A DNA stretch of 64,000 nucleotides from CAYPPG01 sp964412555 (GCA_964412555.1 CAYPPG010000032.1:20955-84954); one strand, 5' to 3'; positions 36,114 through 45,458 are shown, counted from the first letter of the stretch. The notes: a model not told the origin generated them from the letters alone. A program made the numbers and translations.

Positions 36114-36914
36114 TTATTCGAATCTCGGGCCTTCGTGTTCGATGAGAAAATGTTTTCTGAACCAATCTACAGCGAGTTGGGTCATTTTCGGGTGATAGGC
36201 ATGGCCGGTTTTCAGAATCATGGTGTACGCCAATTTATCACCAGCGCCTTCCGCCACATATTCGGTGTACAATTTTTCATACAATTGGGTGGCATATCGG
36301 GGATCAGCGCGTGTATCCTTTTCTGTGGTCACAAGAAGCAAAGGCTTCGGCGCAATTTTTTCAATAAAATTGAGAGGATCATATTTCTGAATGAGTGAGT
36401 TCCCCTCCAATCCACGAAATTCAATCAATGAGGTGATCTTACAAACCGGAAGCAACGCTAAACAACACCGAATTCTACGTTCCATTTTCAACGCGTACAG
36501 CGCATGCATGGCTCCCCATGATAAACCGGCGACCGCGATTTCCCCGGGAGGTGTAATTTTTTTTTCAATGATGAACTCAATGATTTTGCGAATATCTTCC
36601 ATGGCGCCGTCAAAAGGATTGAGTTCCTTGTGGGTGATAATTTTCATCACATTGTCGATAGCGGGCAGTTCTTTTTTCTCCCGCCGTTCTCCATGACCCC
36701 TCAATTCGACGGCGAGCAAATTGCATCCGATTTTTTGAATCGCTTCTGCAAATTCGACATAGCGGTCCTGAAAAATTTGGTTGCGTGTGCCGTTAAGCCC
36801 GTGAAAATAGATAATGGTCGGAATACTGCGAAATTCGGATGTTGGACGTGACAGTAGACATTGAATAGGAGGAGAAACACTTCGAATAATGACAGGATAG
36901 ATATGGAGAGGCAT
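36114..36914 (-). CDS. Alpha/beta hydrolase (dienelactone hydrolase/prolyl oligopeptidase-like)
   Basis: The ATG at 36914 (MPLHIYPVIIRS) gives 266 residues; an upstream TTG would add four. The oxyanion region is IIYFHGLNGTRNQ, the nucleophile Ser is in VAGLSWGAMHAL, the acid is in TTEKDTRADP and the base is in KTGHAYHP. The family includes esterases and peptidases such as YitV-like proteins. It lacks a signal peptide, so it is cytoplasmic. It sits one base upstream of the GT2 gene. The substrate cannot be deduced. Confidence 0.83.
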   Translation of the reverse strand: MPLHIYPVIIRSVSPPIQCLLSRPTSEFRSIPTIIYFHGLNGTRNQIFQDRYVEFAEAIQKIGCNLLAVELRGHGERREKKELPAIDNVMKIITHKELNPFDGAMEDIRKIIEFIIEKKITPPGEIAVAGLSWGAMHALYALKMERRIRCCLALLPVCKITSLIEFRGLEGNSLIQKYDPLNFIEKIAPKPLLLVTTEKDTRADPRYATQLYEKLYTEYVAEGAGDKLAYTMILKTGHAYHPKMTQLAVDWFRKHFLIEHEGPRFE

Positions 36915-37016
36915 CGCTTTAGACAAAAAAATCCCTTATTCGGCATTCAAAATCTTATGATACAACATTATACTCCTGTTCCCTATATAATTGAAATACC
37001 AGTATCTTGACGGATT

Positions 37017-37080
37017 TTTTCACACAGGCCGCCGAGACGGCGGCGTTACACTTCGTATCGCCGGCATCTTGCCGGCATTT
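37017..37080. repeat. GC-rich double-hairpin repeat
   Basis: GCCGCCG (37028-37034) pairs with CGGCGGC (37038-37044), and GCCGGC (37060-37065) pairs with GCCGGC (37071-37076). It is the main feature of the 363-base gap before prfB. Related GCCGGCA segments occur near 35211 and 54145. Confidence 0.75.
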
Positions 37081-37277
37081 TTACACGTACAGCTGGGACA
37101 ACCGCGCTTCATCATGAAAAGAACGATAACAGATTTTCCAAGTGACAGTATAATAACAATAGCCAAACAAAAAATTGAAGAGTATTCATTTTAACCAATC
37201 GATGCAATAATGTATAATAGAGGGATTCATAGTAATCTCATTGATTCATAAAAAAATACAATCCAAAGGAAATACTC

Positions 37278-38427
37278 ATGTTGCTAGAATTATTGGACAG
37301 ACAAAAAGAATCACATAAACGCCTCGAAGAGCTTGGGAGGTATCTTTGACATTGAAGGAAAACGAGAGGAAATTTCTCAACTCGAACAGCTCATGAACGA
37401 TCCTGGCTTTTGGAACAATCCCCAGGAAGCGCAGGAAACCACCAAAAAAATAAAACGGTACAAAGATTTTATCGTTCCATATGAGAAATTGCATTCCCGC
37501 TTTTCCGATTTGGGTGAACTCCTTGAATTGACCTCCGCCGAAAACGATGAGGAACACGAAGAGGAGTTGGCACAAGAATTGGAGGAACTAGAACACGAGT
37601 TGGATGAATTCGAACTCCAATGCACCTTGAGTGGAGAGCACGACGAGGGCAATTGCTTTCTCAATATCCATCCGGGAGCGGGAGGGACTGAATCCTGTGA
37701 CTGGGCTTCCATGCTGATGCGGATGTACCTGCGTTACATTGAGCGGCAAGGTTGGAAATCGCAAATCATCGACTACCAAGAGGGTGAAGAAGCCGGAATC
37801 AAAAATGTCACCATTCATATCAAGGGAGAATATGCCTATGGATTGCTGAAAGCGGAAATCGGAGTTCATCGCTTGGTAAGAATCTCTCCCTTCGACGCCA
37901 ACAGCCGCCGGCACACATCGTTCGCCGCCGTGCATGTCATGCCGGAGCTGGAGGATGAACTCGTTGTCGATATCGACGAAAAAGATCTTCGCATCGATAC
38001 GTTCCGAGCTTCCGGTTGCGGAGGGCAACATGTCAATACGACAGACTCGGCGATTCGCATCACCCATCTTCCGACCGGCATCGTCGTAAGCTGTCAGAAT
38101 GAGCGTTCCCAAAGACAGAACAAAGAAACCGCGATGAAAATTTTATCCGCCCGGCTCTATCAATTGATGGAAGAGGAACAAGCGGAGAAAATCGAAGAAC
38201 TTTCGGGAGAAAAACGGGATATCGCATGGGGAAATCAGATTCGTTCCTATGTATTCCATCCCTACAATATGATCAAGGATCACCGAACCTCGGTCGAAAC
38301 TGGGAATGTACAGCCGGTCATGGACGGGGACTTGGACGAATATATCACCGCCTATTTACGGTCGGAAACCGCTGGGGCGAAAATCAAAGCGAAAGAGGTA
38401 GCGGTGTCGGCTGGTAAAGGGGTGTAA
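37278..38427 (+). CDS. prfB: Peptide chain release factor 2, expressed by programmed +1 frameshift
   Basis: Translation starts at the ATG at 37278 (AAAGGA upstream) as MLLELLDRQKESHKRLEELGRYL. It meets TGA at 37347-37349 and continues one base forward from GAC at 37348, giving about 382 residues. The second frame shows the RF2 stop-recognition tripeptide SPF in RISPFDANSRRH and the GGQ hydrolysis motif in GCGGQHVN. RF2 reads UGA and UAA. The frameshift provides autoregulation: low RF2 slows UGA decoding and favours the shift. Annotation starting only at 37333 (TTG) would lose the first 20 or so residues. The DUF115 gene follows seven bases later. Confidence 0.97.
37335..37350 (+). promoter_or_regulatory. 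prfB recoding site
   Basis: GGGAGGTATCTTTGAC combines an internal Shine-Dalgarno-like GGGAGG, three bases of spacing, the slippery CTT and the UGA-C stop context. This is the conserved RF2 frameshift element of bacteria, differing from the E. coli site only in the SD portion. Confidence 0.96.
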
Positions 38428-38434
38428 ATATAAT

Positions 38435-40282
38435 GTGCTGTGGGGAAATCCGTTGACAGAGGATGGAAATTCTATATTCGAACGAAATTTAAATTGTTTG
38501 AACGAATATCATCCGGAAATCGTATCTCTCGTACAAAAATCATCTTCTTCTACCATTGCGGCTCCACAAATCCATTCTAGAAATGAAGATGAATTTCAAC
38601 CGCTTCTGATTACCCCTTATGAGAAAATGCACGATCGAATCGTTGTCTCTTTTGGAACCGCTTCGGGAAAGTGGTTACTCGATCATTATTCAACCATAAG
38701 CAATAATCTATATCGGCTCATCGTTCTTGAACCTTCCGTGGAAACTTTCTCCAATCTCTTGAGAAACCGCGATATTCAATCCTTGCTATCCGATACACGG
38801 ATCGATTGGCTGATTGGACCGAAGATCAACCAACTTGAACAAGTTCTTCGGGAATCTATTGTAGGAATCGGATACTGGGGGATTACATTGTATGCCGATA
38901 GTCATACAAAAGAAATCTATACAGAACAATTCAATACAACCTCCCAGATTGTGTCGCTTGTTGAAGGTATTGGTTGTGAAAATGCGCGAACGCAAAAAGA
39001 GCGGGGAAAATTTATTCAGCACAATATATTGCGAAACCTACCTTGGATTTTGCGTTCTGCCTCCAGTCATTGTTGTGAGAATACATTACAAGATGTACCG
39101 GCTGTCATTGTCGGCGCAGGTCCGTCTTTGAATCAAAATATCGAATGGCTCTGTAATGCATCGGCCGGGGTGTTGATCATATCCACCGATACAGCTTTAC
39201 CACTTCTTGCACGAAATGGAATCCAACCACATATCGTAGTGGCATGCGATCCGTTGCAGATTAATTTAAAGCATTTTTCAAAATTCAATTCCTTGGAACC
39301 CATGATTTTTGCCTACTTACCGGATACCTATTACGGGATTTTGGCAAAATTTCCCACACATCGGCGGCTTCTTTGTTTACATGATCTGCAATCGAAAACA
39401 CTGCAACAATTGGCTCCGCTTCTGGGAGTTCAAGGAACGTTTCAACGTTCAATGAATGTTGGATATTGCGCCTTCGCCCTAGCCCGTCTTCTTGGCTGTT
39501 CTCCCATTATCTTGACCGGTATGGACTTGGCTGTTTCGCGTCAAGGCCGCTCCCATGCGGAAGGCACCGCGAATGTTCACGATGTTTCGATCCAATCTAA
39601 AACCAGTTCAGACTCAAATAATGAAAATCACCAATCTTCTTCCCCCATATTCGTCGAAGTCGAGGGATATGATGGAGAACCGATTTTCACCTTTTCCTAC
39701 TTTCAACAGACCATTTTCCTATTGGAACAAACCATCGCGCAAATGAACACTCTCGTCATCGATGCAACCGAAGGAGGAGCCAAGAAGCGGGGAGCGGTTC
39801 AAATGCTTTTGAGAGATGCGCTTCGGCAGCATCATGGAACTGTGGACATTTCTGCATGTTTAGACACTCTATTTCTCCCCCGACAAGATATTCCTCTTAA
39901 ACCTTTAGTGGATATTTTCATAGAAAAGCATAAAGAGATAGTCAAAATTCGAAACCAATTGGAAATCGGAAAAGCGCGATTGCAACAATGGTATACCTCC
40001 GGGCATTCAACAAAAACAAGAAATAAAGAATTGGAAGTCTTTCTATCGCGTTGGAAAGAAATACTCTGCTATCCGGCTCTGGATATTGGGATTGATATCG
40101 GATTGGCGCGATGGCGGTACGAAACGTATCGCGCTTTTCCGCCGGGATCTCTTTCCCCGGCTGAATCGGCGGAATGGTGGTATAAACGGTTGTCAGCATG
40201 GTTTTCAGGTTTACAGGAAGATTTGACGTTTTTTGGTCAAGTGTATGAGTATGTAGTGAAAGAATTGGGAAAAGTTAAATAA
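38435..40282 (+). CDS. DUF115/MptE-like, motility-accessory-factor (Maf)-type protein
   Basis: The 615-residue protein starts at a GTG at 38435 with AAAGGGGTG upstream and follows prfB closely. The central domain (about 220-400) contains PAVIVGAGPSLNQNIEWL, a nucleotide-binding-like Gly loop, then STDTALPLLARNGIQPH and VACDP, LTGMDLAVSRQGRSHAEG. This is the DUF115 (6-hydroxymethylpterin pyrophosphokinase MptE-like) domain found in Maf proteins that attach nonulosonic acids to flagellin. Its presence near a UDP-GlcNAc 2-epimerase and a GT2 suggests glycan attachment, though no flagellin gene is present. The stop codon overlaps the first unit of the 59-bp array by two bases. Confidence 0.82.
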   Translation: MLWGNPLTEDGNSIFERNLNCLNEYHPEIVSLVQKSSSSTIAAPQIHSRNEDEFQPLLITPYEKMHDRIVVSFGTASGKWLLDHYSTISNNLYRLIVLEPSVETFSNLLRNRDIQSLLSDTRIDWLIGPKINQLEQVLRESIVGIGYWGITLYADSHTKEIYTEQFNTTSQIVSLVEGIGCENARTQKERGKFIQHNILRNLPWILRSASSHCCENTLQDVPAVIVGAGPSLNQNIEWLCNASAGVLIISTDTALPLLARNGIQPHIVVACDPLQINLKHFSKFNSLEPMIFAYLPDTYYGILAKFPTHRRLLCLHDLQSKTLQQLAPLLGVQGTFQRSMNVGYCAFALARLLGCSPIILTGMDLAVSRQGRSHAEGTANVHDVSIQSKTSSDSNNENHQSSSPIFVEVEGYDGEPIFTFSYFQQTIFLLEQTIAQMNTLVIDATEGGAKKRGAVQMLLRDALRQHHGTVDISACLDTLFLPRQDIPLKPLVDIFIEKHKEIVKIRNQLEIGKARLQQWYTSGHSTKTRNKELEVFLSRWKEILCYPALDIGIDIGLARWRYETYRAFPPGSLSPAESAEWWYKRLSAWFSGLQEDLTFFGQVYEYVVKELGKVK

Positions 40283-40651
40283 TGTTGGGTGCTTGCGTTT
40301 TATGATGCGGGCAGGGATGCCCGCGCTCCCAGAAATTCGAATGTTGGGTGCTTGCGTTTTATGATGCGGGCAGGGATGCCCGCGCTCCCAGAAATTCGAA
40401 TGTTGGGTGCTTGCGTTTTATGATGCGGGCAGGGATGCCCGCGCTCCCAGAAANNNNNNNNNNNNNNNNNNNNNNNNNNNNNNNNNNNNNNNNNNNNNNN
40501 NNNNNNNNNNNNNNNNNNNNNNNNNNNNNNNNNNNNNNNNNNNNNNNNNNNNNTATGATGCGGGCAGGGATGCCCGCGCTCCCAGAAATTCGAATGTTGG
40601 GTGCTTGCGTTCTATGATGCGGGCAGGGATGCCCGCGCTCCCAGAAATTCA
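40281..40651. repeat. Tandem array of 59-bp units (family A) with internal gap
   Basis: Units begin at 40281, 40340 and 40399, nearly identical with a period of 59 bases. After the gap a partial unit and another full unit (from 40593) follow, the last with one T-to-C change. Each unit contains TTGGGTGCTTGCGTT, then ATGATGCGGGCAGGG and the palindrome GCGGGCA-GGGA-TGCCCGC, then GCTCCCAGAAATTCG. At least five units are present; the true number is unknown. Units do not show the spacer/repeat alternation of CRISPR. Confidence 0.95.
40454..40553. other. Assembly gap of 100 N
   Basis: Exactly 100 N, the conventional size for a gap of unknown length, inside the tandem array. The array was probably not resolvable with short reads. 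Confidence 0.98.
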
Positions 40652-41784
40652 CTTGGTTTATTCCCGTTATTGAAAAAGTATCGAATCCCTTCACAGATAC
40701 GTTTTGCGGCCTGGCCGTCACCATAGGGGGATCGGCATTGGGAGTATTGATGATATAGGGCACGGTCATGAATAAGTTCACTTACTGTTTCGATGATTTT
40801 CTCCGAATTCGTTCCGACTAAAATCGAGGATCGCCGATCGATTCCCTCCGGCCGTTCTGTCTTCTCCCGAAGCACAAGCACCGGTTTTCCCAATGTCGGC
40901 GCTTCTTCTTGAATGCCCCCCGAATCGGTCAGAACCAAGAAAGAGGAATGCATAAAAACAGCCATTTCCGGATAGGATACCGCATCGAGAAGAATCACTC
41001 GATCGATACCACTCAACTCACGATGGACGCATTGGCGGACTTCCGGATTGGGATGAACGAGAAAGAGTATCGAAATGTCGGGAAACATTTTTGAAAGCGT
41101 TCGAAGGGCTTCGCAAATAGAATGAAGATTTTGACCCCAGTTTTCCCGCCGATGGCTTGTAACCAAGATATTCTTAGGCAAAATGGCGTAGCGGTTCATC
41201 ATATTTTTCCGAAATTCCGGAGTAATACGCTGTAAGGTCGAATGGAGTGCATCGATTCCCGGATTTCCCACAACGAAAATCCTCTCGGAGCTTACGTTCT
41301 CCCGCAACAAGTTGTCTTTCGACGTTTGTGTCGGAGCGAAATGTAATTGTGCTGTATGGGTGATCAATCTACGATTAATTTCTTCGGGAAAAGGATTCTG
41401 GTCATCATAGGTACGCAATCCCGCTTCGATATGAGCCACTGGAATTTGTTGATAGGTGGAGGCAAGTGCAGCAATGAAAGCGGTGGTTGTATCTCCCTGC
41501 ACGAGCAGGAGATCCGGTGGAGAGAATCGAAGATAGTCGGAAATCCCTCGCCAGGCTTTTTCAACAAAACGAATTAAATCGGATTGTCTTTGCATCAAGT
41601 TCAGATCGTGATCCGGTACAATCCCAAAAAAATCCAATACCGTATCCTGGAGTTCGCGATGCTGAGACGTCGTAAGGACACGAACGTTGAATGCCGCCGT
41701 TTCCTTGCACTGACAAATAACAGGGGACGTCTTGACTGCTTCCGGACGGGTACCGAGGACAAAAAGAAGAGTCGATTTGTTCAT
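40612..41784 (-). CDS. wecB: UDP-N-acetylglucosamine 2-epimerase (non-hydrolysing)
   Basis: The ATG at 41784 gives 390 residues beginning MNKSTLLFVLGTRPEAVK, the GTRPE motif of the family. Other landmarks are VQGDTTTAFIAAL, VAHIEAGLRTYD, ILVTSHRRENWG and LTDSGGIQEEAPTLGKPVLVL with RPEG. It makes UDP-ManNAc for enterobacterial common antigen-like polymers, teichoic-type linkers or capsules. The last 12 or so residues (EFLGARASLPAS) are encoded by the repeat unit, with the stop TAG at 40612-40614 inside the array. It begins 5 bases after the VWA gene's stop and is probably cotranscribed with it. Confidence 0.94.
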   Translation of the reverse strand: MNKSTLLFVLGTRPEAVKTSPVICQCKETAAFNVRVLTTSQHRELQDTVLDFFGIVPDHDLNLMQRQSDLIRFVEKAWRGISDYLRFSPPDLLLVQGDTTTAFIAALASTYQQIPVAHIEAGLRTYDDQNPFPEEINRRLITHTAQLHFAPTQTSKDNLLRENVSSERIFVVGNPGIDALHSTLQRITPEFRKNMMNRYAILPKNILVTSHRRENWGQNLHSICEALRTLSKMFPDISILFLVHPNPEVRQCVHRELSGIDRVILLDAVSYPEMAVFMHSSFLVLTDSGGIQEEAPTLGKPVLVLREKTERPEGIDRRSSILVGTNSEKIIETVSELIHDRALYHQYSQCRSPYGDGQAAKRICEGIRYFFNNGNKPSEFLGARASLPAS

Positions 41785-41789
41785 TTCCT

Positions 41790-43742
41790 TCAACGCGAAG
41801 CCAAATAGTTGGATAACCACGATTCCGTCAAGGCGAATAATAAACAAATAAACAAGAGAAACAAACGAAGATCAATGCTTCCGAACCGCTGTGCAATAGC
41901 ATCATCCATGGTTTCGGCATCGGCGAACCGAATACCATATCGTTCCGCTAATAATTCTTTCTCTTCATCCGTCAATAAAGTCAAATCCGATTCGGCGCGA
42001 GAGGGCAAATCGGGTAAAGAATATTTTTGCTGCTCTCGGGCGATTTCTTTGCTCGTTTCCCACAAAAAAACAGGAAAAGCAGGCGACAGCAAAGTCTCCG
42101 CTTCTAAATCGATCTCACTATTGACCAACCAGATACGTCCCTTACCGAGTGAAATTTCTGAAATCAGGGAGTATGTGCTCTCATCGATTTGATAAGTTAT
42201 CAACGAACGGCCTCTGTTTTCCAGCAATTTTCCATGCATGGAAGGAATCCAGGTATGCCATACTTCTTCATTCCACTGATCGAACAAATCACCAAGTACA
42301 CTTGTTTGATTGGCAGTAATCTGTTCCGGTTTTTTCTTTATTTCGACATTCGTGGTCCATTCCCAACCGATTTCTTCCAAAAAATTCTTCCAGTCATCGC
42401 TTCGTTGGAGAGTTCCACCGGTGAAAATGACGGCAGAGCCTCCCTTTTTCACATATTCCTGGATCGCAAAACTATCGGCTGTAGACCACCAGGTAGCAAA
42501 ATAACCGGACACGATAGCCAGATCGATATCAAGAGGATATGGTTTTTGTTCTGGAGTGATATAACGAATATCGACGGGTGGAGATGATGGTTCATCCGCT
42601 AAAGGATTCAAGGCTGAGGAGAGGACAGGCAATTCACGGGGGGGAACATTCGGATCACACACAATCCCGAATAAAAAGCGATCAACGCATGGAACTTGCA
42701 AATCGAGAGAATTGTCGTGCGGTAGTAAATCCTCTGGCTGTACTTGAATAGAAAAATGGAGTTCATCCGCAGGCTCTCCTTCCCCTTCCACACTCTCAGC
42801 CAAGTCTGAATAAAGAGCAGTAAATAGAAACGGGAGGGATGCGGCTTGCCCCTCCGTTTGAGGGAAAGAAATCAACTGAGTATAAATTTCTTCCCCCGTC
42901 TCCGGGCGAAGAATAGAAATTTTTCCTTTCTCTTCGGCTGTTCGAATCGATCGAACATGACCACTGATTGTTTCCCAACCGGATATCCCCCATGGTGGAG
43001 TGGAAAGAGTACTCACTTCACACCACGAATTTGTAATAGATCCTTTTCCGACCGTGATCACCAACACCGGAGGAAACGAGGCAGCATTATAAGAACCATT
43101 GAGAAGAGAGGACCACGGGTATTTTTGGCCATCTGTGAGTATAATCACGCTTTCATTATCGGTTTCATTCTGCCGGATAGCGGAAACCAGGTCGAGAACG
43201 GAGGTGCCCGCTTTAGTTGGGATGGATTCGAAAAGATTCTCGATCTCATCTTTTTGAAGAGCATTCAAACGATCCCCCGTCTTTCCGGAAACCGTCGTCC
43301 GGTCCCATCGAACAGTCTCCGTAGCAAATCCGCTATATTGATCCTCAAACCGCTTCCAGATTTTTTGACACTGATTCCACCAGGACGATTCTCCTTCCCC
43401 ATATCCCATACTATACGAAGTATCCAGTACCACTAATTTGGATTCAAACGCCTTCCCAAAAGGTAGATAAGAAAACAAACCTGCTTCACGCCGTTCGTTC
43501 GAATACCATTTGGGACCGGCTAGTGCGAGAATCAAACATGCAAGCAGAAGAGTGCGGAGAATAAGAAGAAGCAGTTCCTGCAAATAAGGATTGATCATCT
43601 CCTTTTCTTCGGATTCTCTCAGAAACCGCATGAGAGCAAAATCAACCTGTTGGATACGTTCTTTTTGCCGTCGGCGAAAAATCCACGGGATGATCAAGAT
43701 GGGAAGAAACCATAACAGCAAAGGATTCGAGAATGTAAACAT
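41790..43742 (-). CDS. BatA-like membrane protein with a von Willebrand A domain
   Basis: The 650-residue protein has an N-terminal BatA region of two membrane helices (FSNPLLLWFLPILIIPWIF and the LLLLILRTLLLACLILALAG stretch). A VWA domain follows, with the metal-site motif VVLDTSYSMGYG near residue 105. A long beta-rich region includes VDIRYITPEQKPYPLDIDLAIVSG, a glutamine-amidotransferase-like fold sometimes seen in these proteins. A final helix lies near the end (FLLFICLLFALTESWL). Bat-type proteins in Bacteroidetes and Planctomycetes work with MoxR ATPases; no moxR gene is in the window. Its function is unresolved. Confidence 0.85.
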   Translation of the reverse strand: MFTFSNPLLLWFLPILIIPWIFRRRQKERIQQVDFALMRFLRESEEKEMINPYLQELLLLILRTLLLACLILALAGPKWYSNERREAGLFSYLPFGKAFESKLVVLDTSYSMGYGEGESSWWNQCQKIWKRFEDQYSGFATETVRWDRTTVSGKTGDRLNALQKDEIENLFESIPTKAGTSVLDLVSAIRQNETDNESVIILTDGQKYPWSSLLNGSYNAASFPPVLVITVGKGSITNSWCEVSTLSTPPWGISGWETISGHVRSIRTAEEKGKISILRPETGEEIYTQLISFPQTEGQAASLPFLFTALYSDLAESVEGEGEPADELHFSIQVQPEDLLPHDNSLDLQVPCVDRFLFGIVCDPNVPPRELPVLSSALNPLADEPSSPPVDIRYITPEQKPYPLDIDLAIVSGYFATWWSTADSFAIQEYVKKGGSAVIFTGGTLQRSDDWKNFLEEIGWEWTTNVEIKKKPEQITANQTSVLGDLFDQWNEEVWHTWIPSMHGKLLENRGRSLITYQIDESTYSLISEISLGKGRIWLVNSEIDLEAETLLSPAFPVFLWETSKEIAREQQKYSLPDLPSRAESDLTLLTDEEKELLAERYGIRFADAETMDDAIAQRFGSIDLRLFLLFICLLFALTESWLSNYLASR

Positions 43743-43758
43743 ACAACCTTATATCTTT

Positions 43759-44370
43759 CTACAGTTTGGGTGCGGGCTTCGTATCGACGGGAGTGTCCGT
43801 TTGGGTGGAAGAAGCCGTTGCCGAATGCCGTAACCGTTCCAGTAAGGCCAACGCTTCCGGATGGGAAGGATCCAGACGAATCGCTTTCTGCAACATTGTT
43901 TTTGCATCACTTTGTTTCTTTTGCAACAGGGCTAATTTTGCGACCGCAACATACGTATCGGGATCCGATGGATCGATATTCAAGGATTGTTGCAATAGTT
44001 GCTCCGCAATTTCGTATTTCTTCCATTCTGCAAAAACATAGGCAAGATTTCTAGGATATGCTGAATTCAAAGGATCCAGTTCATGTGCTTTTCGAAAACG
44101 AACTTCTGCCTTATCCAATCGTTTTTGCTCAAAGGCAATAATCCCGATCTGATTCCAGGCTTCTGCATTTTCCGGCTCAAGTTGTATGGCTTTCAAAAAA
44201 TAGGATTCCGCTTGATCCCAGTTTCCATTTTGTTTCAAGACAATCCCGCGATTAAAAAGCGAATAGGGACTTGTGGTACAACCAGTACATAGAAGACAAT
44301 CTAAAGCAAGAATGAAAACGGGGACGAGCAAATCCCATCCCCGAATTCTTGTCATCCAATTTTCTTTCAT
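43759..44370 (-). CDS. TPR-repeat lipoprotein-like protein
   Basis: I choose the ATG at 44370 (MKENWMTRIRGW), which puts a hydrophobic leader ending CLLCTGCTTSPYS at the N-terminus; the frame extends 49 codons upstream over the end of prmC. The remaining 170 residues are four tetratricopeptide repeats (SLFNRGIVLKQNGNWDQAES, AEAWNQIGIIAFEQKRLDKA, YPRNLAYVFAEWKKYEIAEQ, DTYVAVAKLALLQKKQSDAK) and a Thr/Pro tail. It probably tethers to the membrane and scaffolds protein interactions. Neighbouring genes are the VWA protein and prmC. It ends in TAG. Confidence 0.8.
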   Translation of the reverse strand: MKENWMTRIRGWDLLVPVFILALDCLLCTGCTTSPYSLFNRGIVLKQNGNWDQAESYFLKAIQLEPENAEAWNQIGIIAFEQKRLDKAEVRFRKAHELDPLNSAYPRNLAYVFAEWKKYEIAEQLLQQSLNIDPSDPDTYVAVAKLALLQKKQSDAKTMLQKAIRLDPSHPEALALLERLRHSATASSTQTDTPVDTKPAPKL

Positions 44371-44377
44371 AAAAATT

Positions 44378-45256
44378 CTACAAGCCAATTTTCTTGGTTT
44401 TGGTACGAAATTGAGCCACACGTTCTTTCCCGGAAGCATCTTTATGAATTCTAAAATCTTCATAATAAGACCGCCTTTGTACTTCGGAACGAATCGCCGG
44501 CATGATTGACGGATCACCTTCTAAAAGAATATAGCCTCCCGGTTTCAAAATGGGAGCTGCACCATCGAGAATCGATTTAATGAAGTTCATCCCGTCACGT
44601 CCTCCATCCAAAGCCACAACCGGCTCAAAATCCTTGATTTGCGGAGAAAGTTTCGGTATCTCATTGCTTTTCACATAGGGAGGATTTGAAACAATAATAT
44701 CGAATTCCGTCGTCAACTCTTTACGAAGCGGAGAAAAAAGAGTTCCTTCTAGAATATCCACATAATTCTGTAAATCATGCTGCCGAACATTCAAATTCGC
44801 AACCTGAACGGCGTTACTGGAAATATCACTCGCCCAAAACTCCCCTTCATCCATGTTCAGTGCAAGTGCGATGATAACATTGCCACATCCTGTTCCCATC
44901 TCGTATATTTTCGGTTCTTCCTTTATATTCTTCGCAATTTCAAGTGTAGCGTCGACTAATGTTTCCGTTTCCGGACGGGGAATAAAAATTCCCGGCTTGA
45001 TGACAAAGGGAATAGAATAAAACTCCACTTCTTCAATGATATAAGGAATAGGTTCATGCTTTCCCCTTCGACGCATCAGCACTTCGATAGTGGTTTCTTC
45101 GGAGTTCGTTAATTTTCTGTCCGGATTGGCCAATACATTGGCGCGGGGCTGAGAGATCGCATGAGCAACGATCAATTCCGCTGATAGGCGAGGGGATTCC
45201 ACTTTCCGTGTTTCCAGATATGAGACCCAGTTCTCCAAAGCTTCCTGCATAAGCAT
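44378..45256 (-). CDS. prmC: Release factor glutamine methyltransferase
   Basis: The 292-residue protein has an N-terminal helical domain (AHAISQPRANVLANPDR) and a Rossmann-fold methyltransferase with EMGTGCGNVIIALAL for SAM binding. The catalytic IVSNPPYVKSNE motif places the target glutamine. PrmC methylates the Gln of the GGQ motif in release factors 1 and 2. It lies downstream of prfA on the same strand, the usual gene order, and in a window that also contains prfB. Confidence 0.94.
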   Translation of the reverse strand: MLMQEALENWVSYLETRKVESPRLSAELIVAHAISQPRANVLANPDRKLTNSEETTIEVLMRRRGKHEPIPYIIEEVEFYSIPFVIKPGIFIPRPETETLVDATLEIAKNIKEEPKIYEMGTGCGNVIIALALNMDEGEFWASDISSNAVQVANLNVRQHDLQNYVDILEGTLFSPLRKELTTEFDIIVSNPPYVKSNEIPKLSPQIKDFEPVVALDGGRDGMNFIKSILDGAAPILKPGGYILLEGDPSIMPAIRSEVQRRSYYEDFRIHKDASGKERVAQFRTKTKKIGL

Positions 45257-45458
45257 TTTAGGTGCTCCTATTCAATACAAAAGTATAAAAACTACCTAAG
45301 AACAACACAATAATAATGCATAATATTGTTAAGTACACTACCCTTTGATTTTATTCAAAAAACAATGCCATAGATTGCTATGAGGGTTATTTCTTTCTTT
45401 ACGGAATGATGAACAATTCCATTTTCAATTCGCCATTCGAATGTAGCGTTTTTTCATT

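Noticed and set aside
40281..40651. The tandem repeats as a CRISPR array
   Set aside because: Units are contiguous near-identical 59-mers with no unique spacers and no cas genes.
40348..40673. ORFs reading through the repeat array and the N gap
   Set aside because: They are translations of the repeat and of undefined bases.
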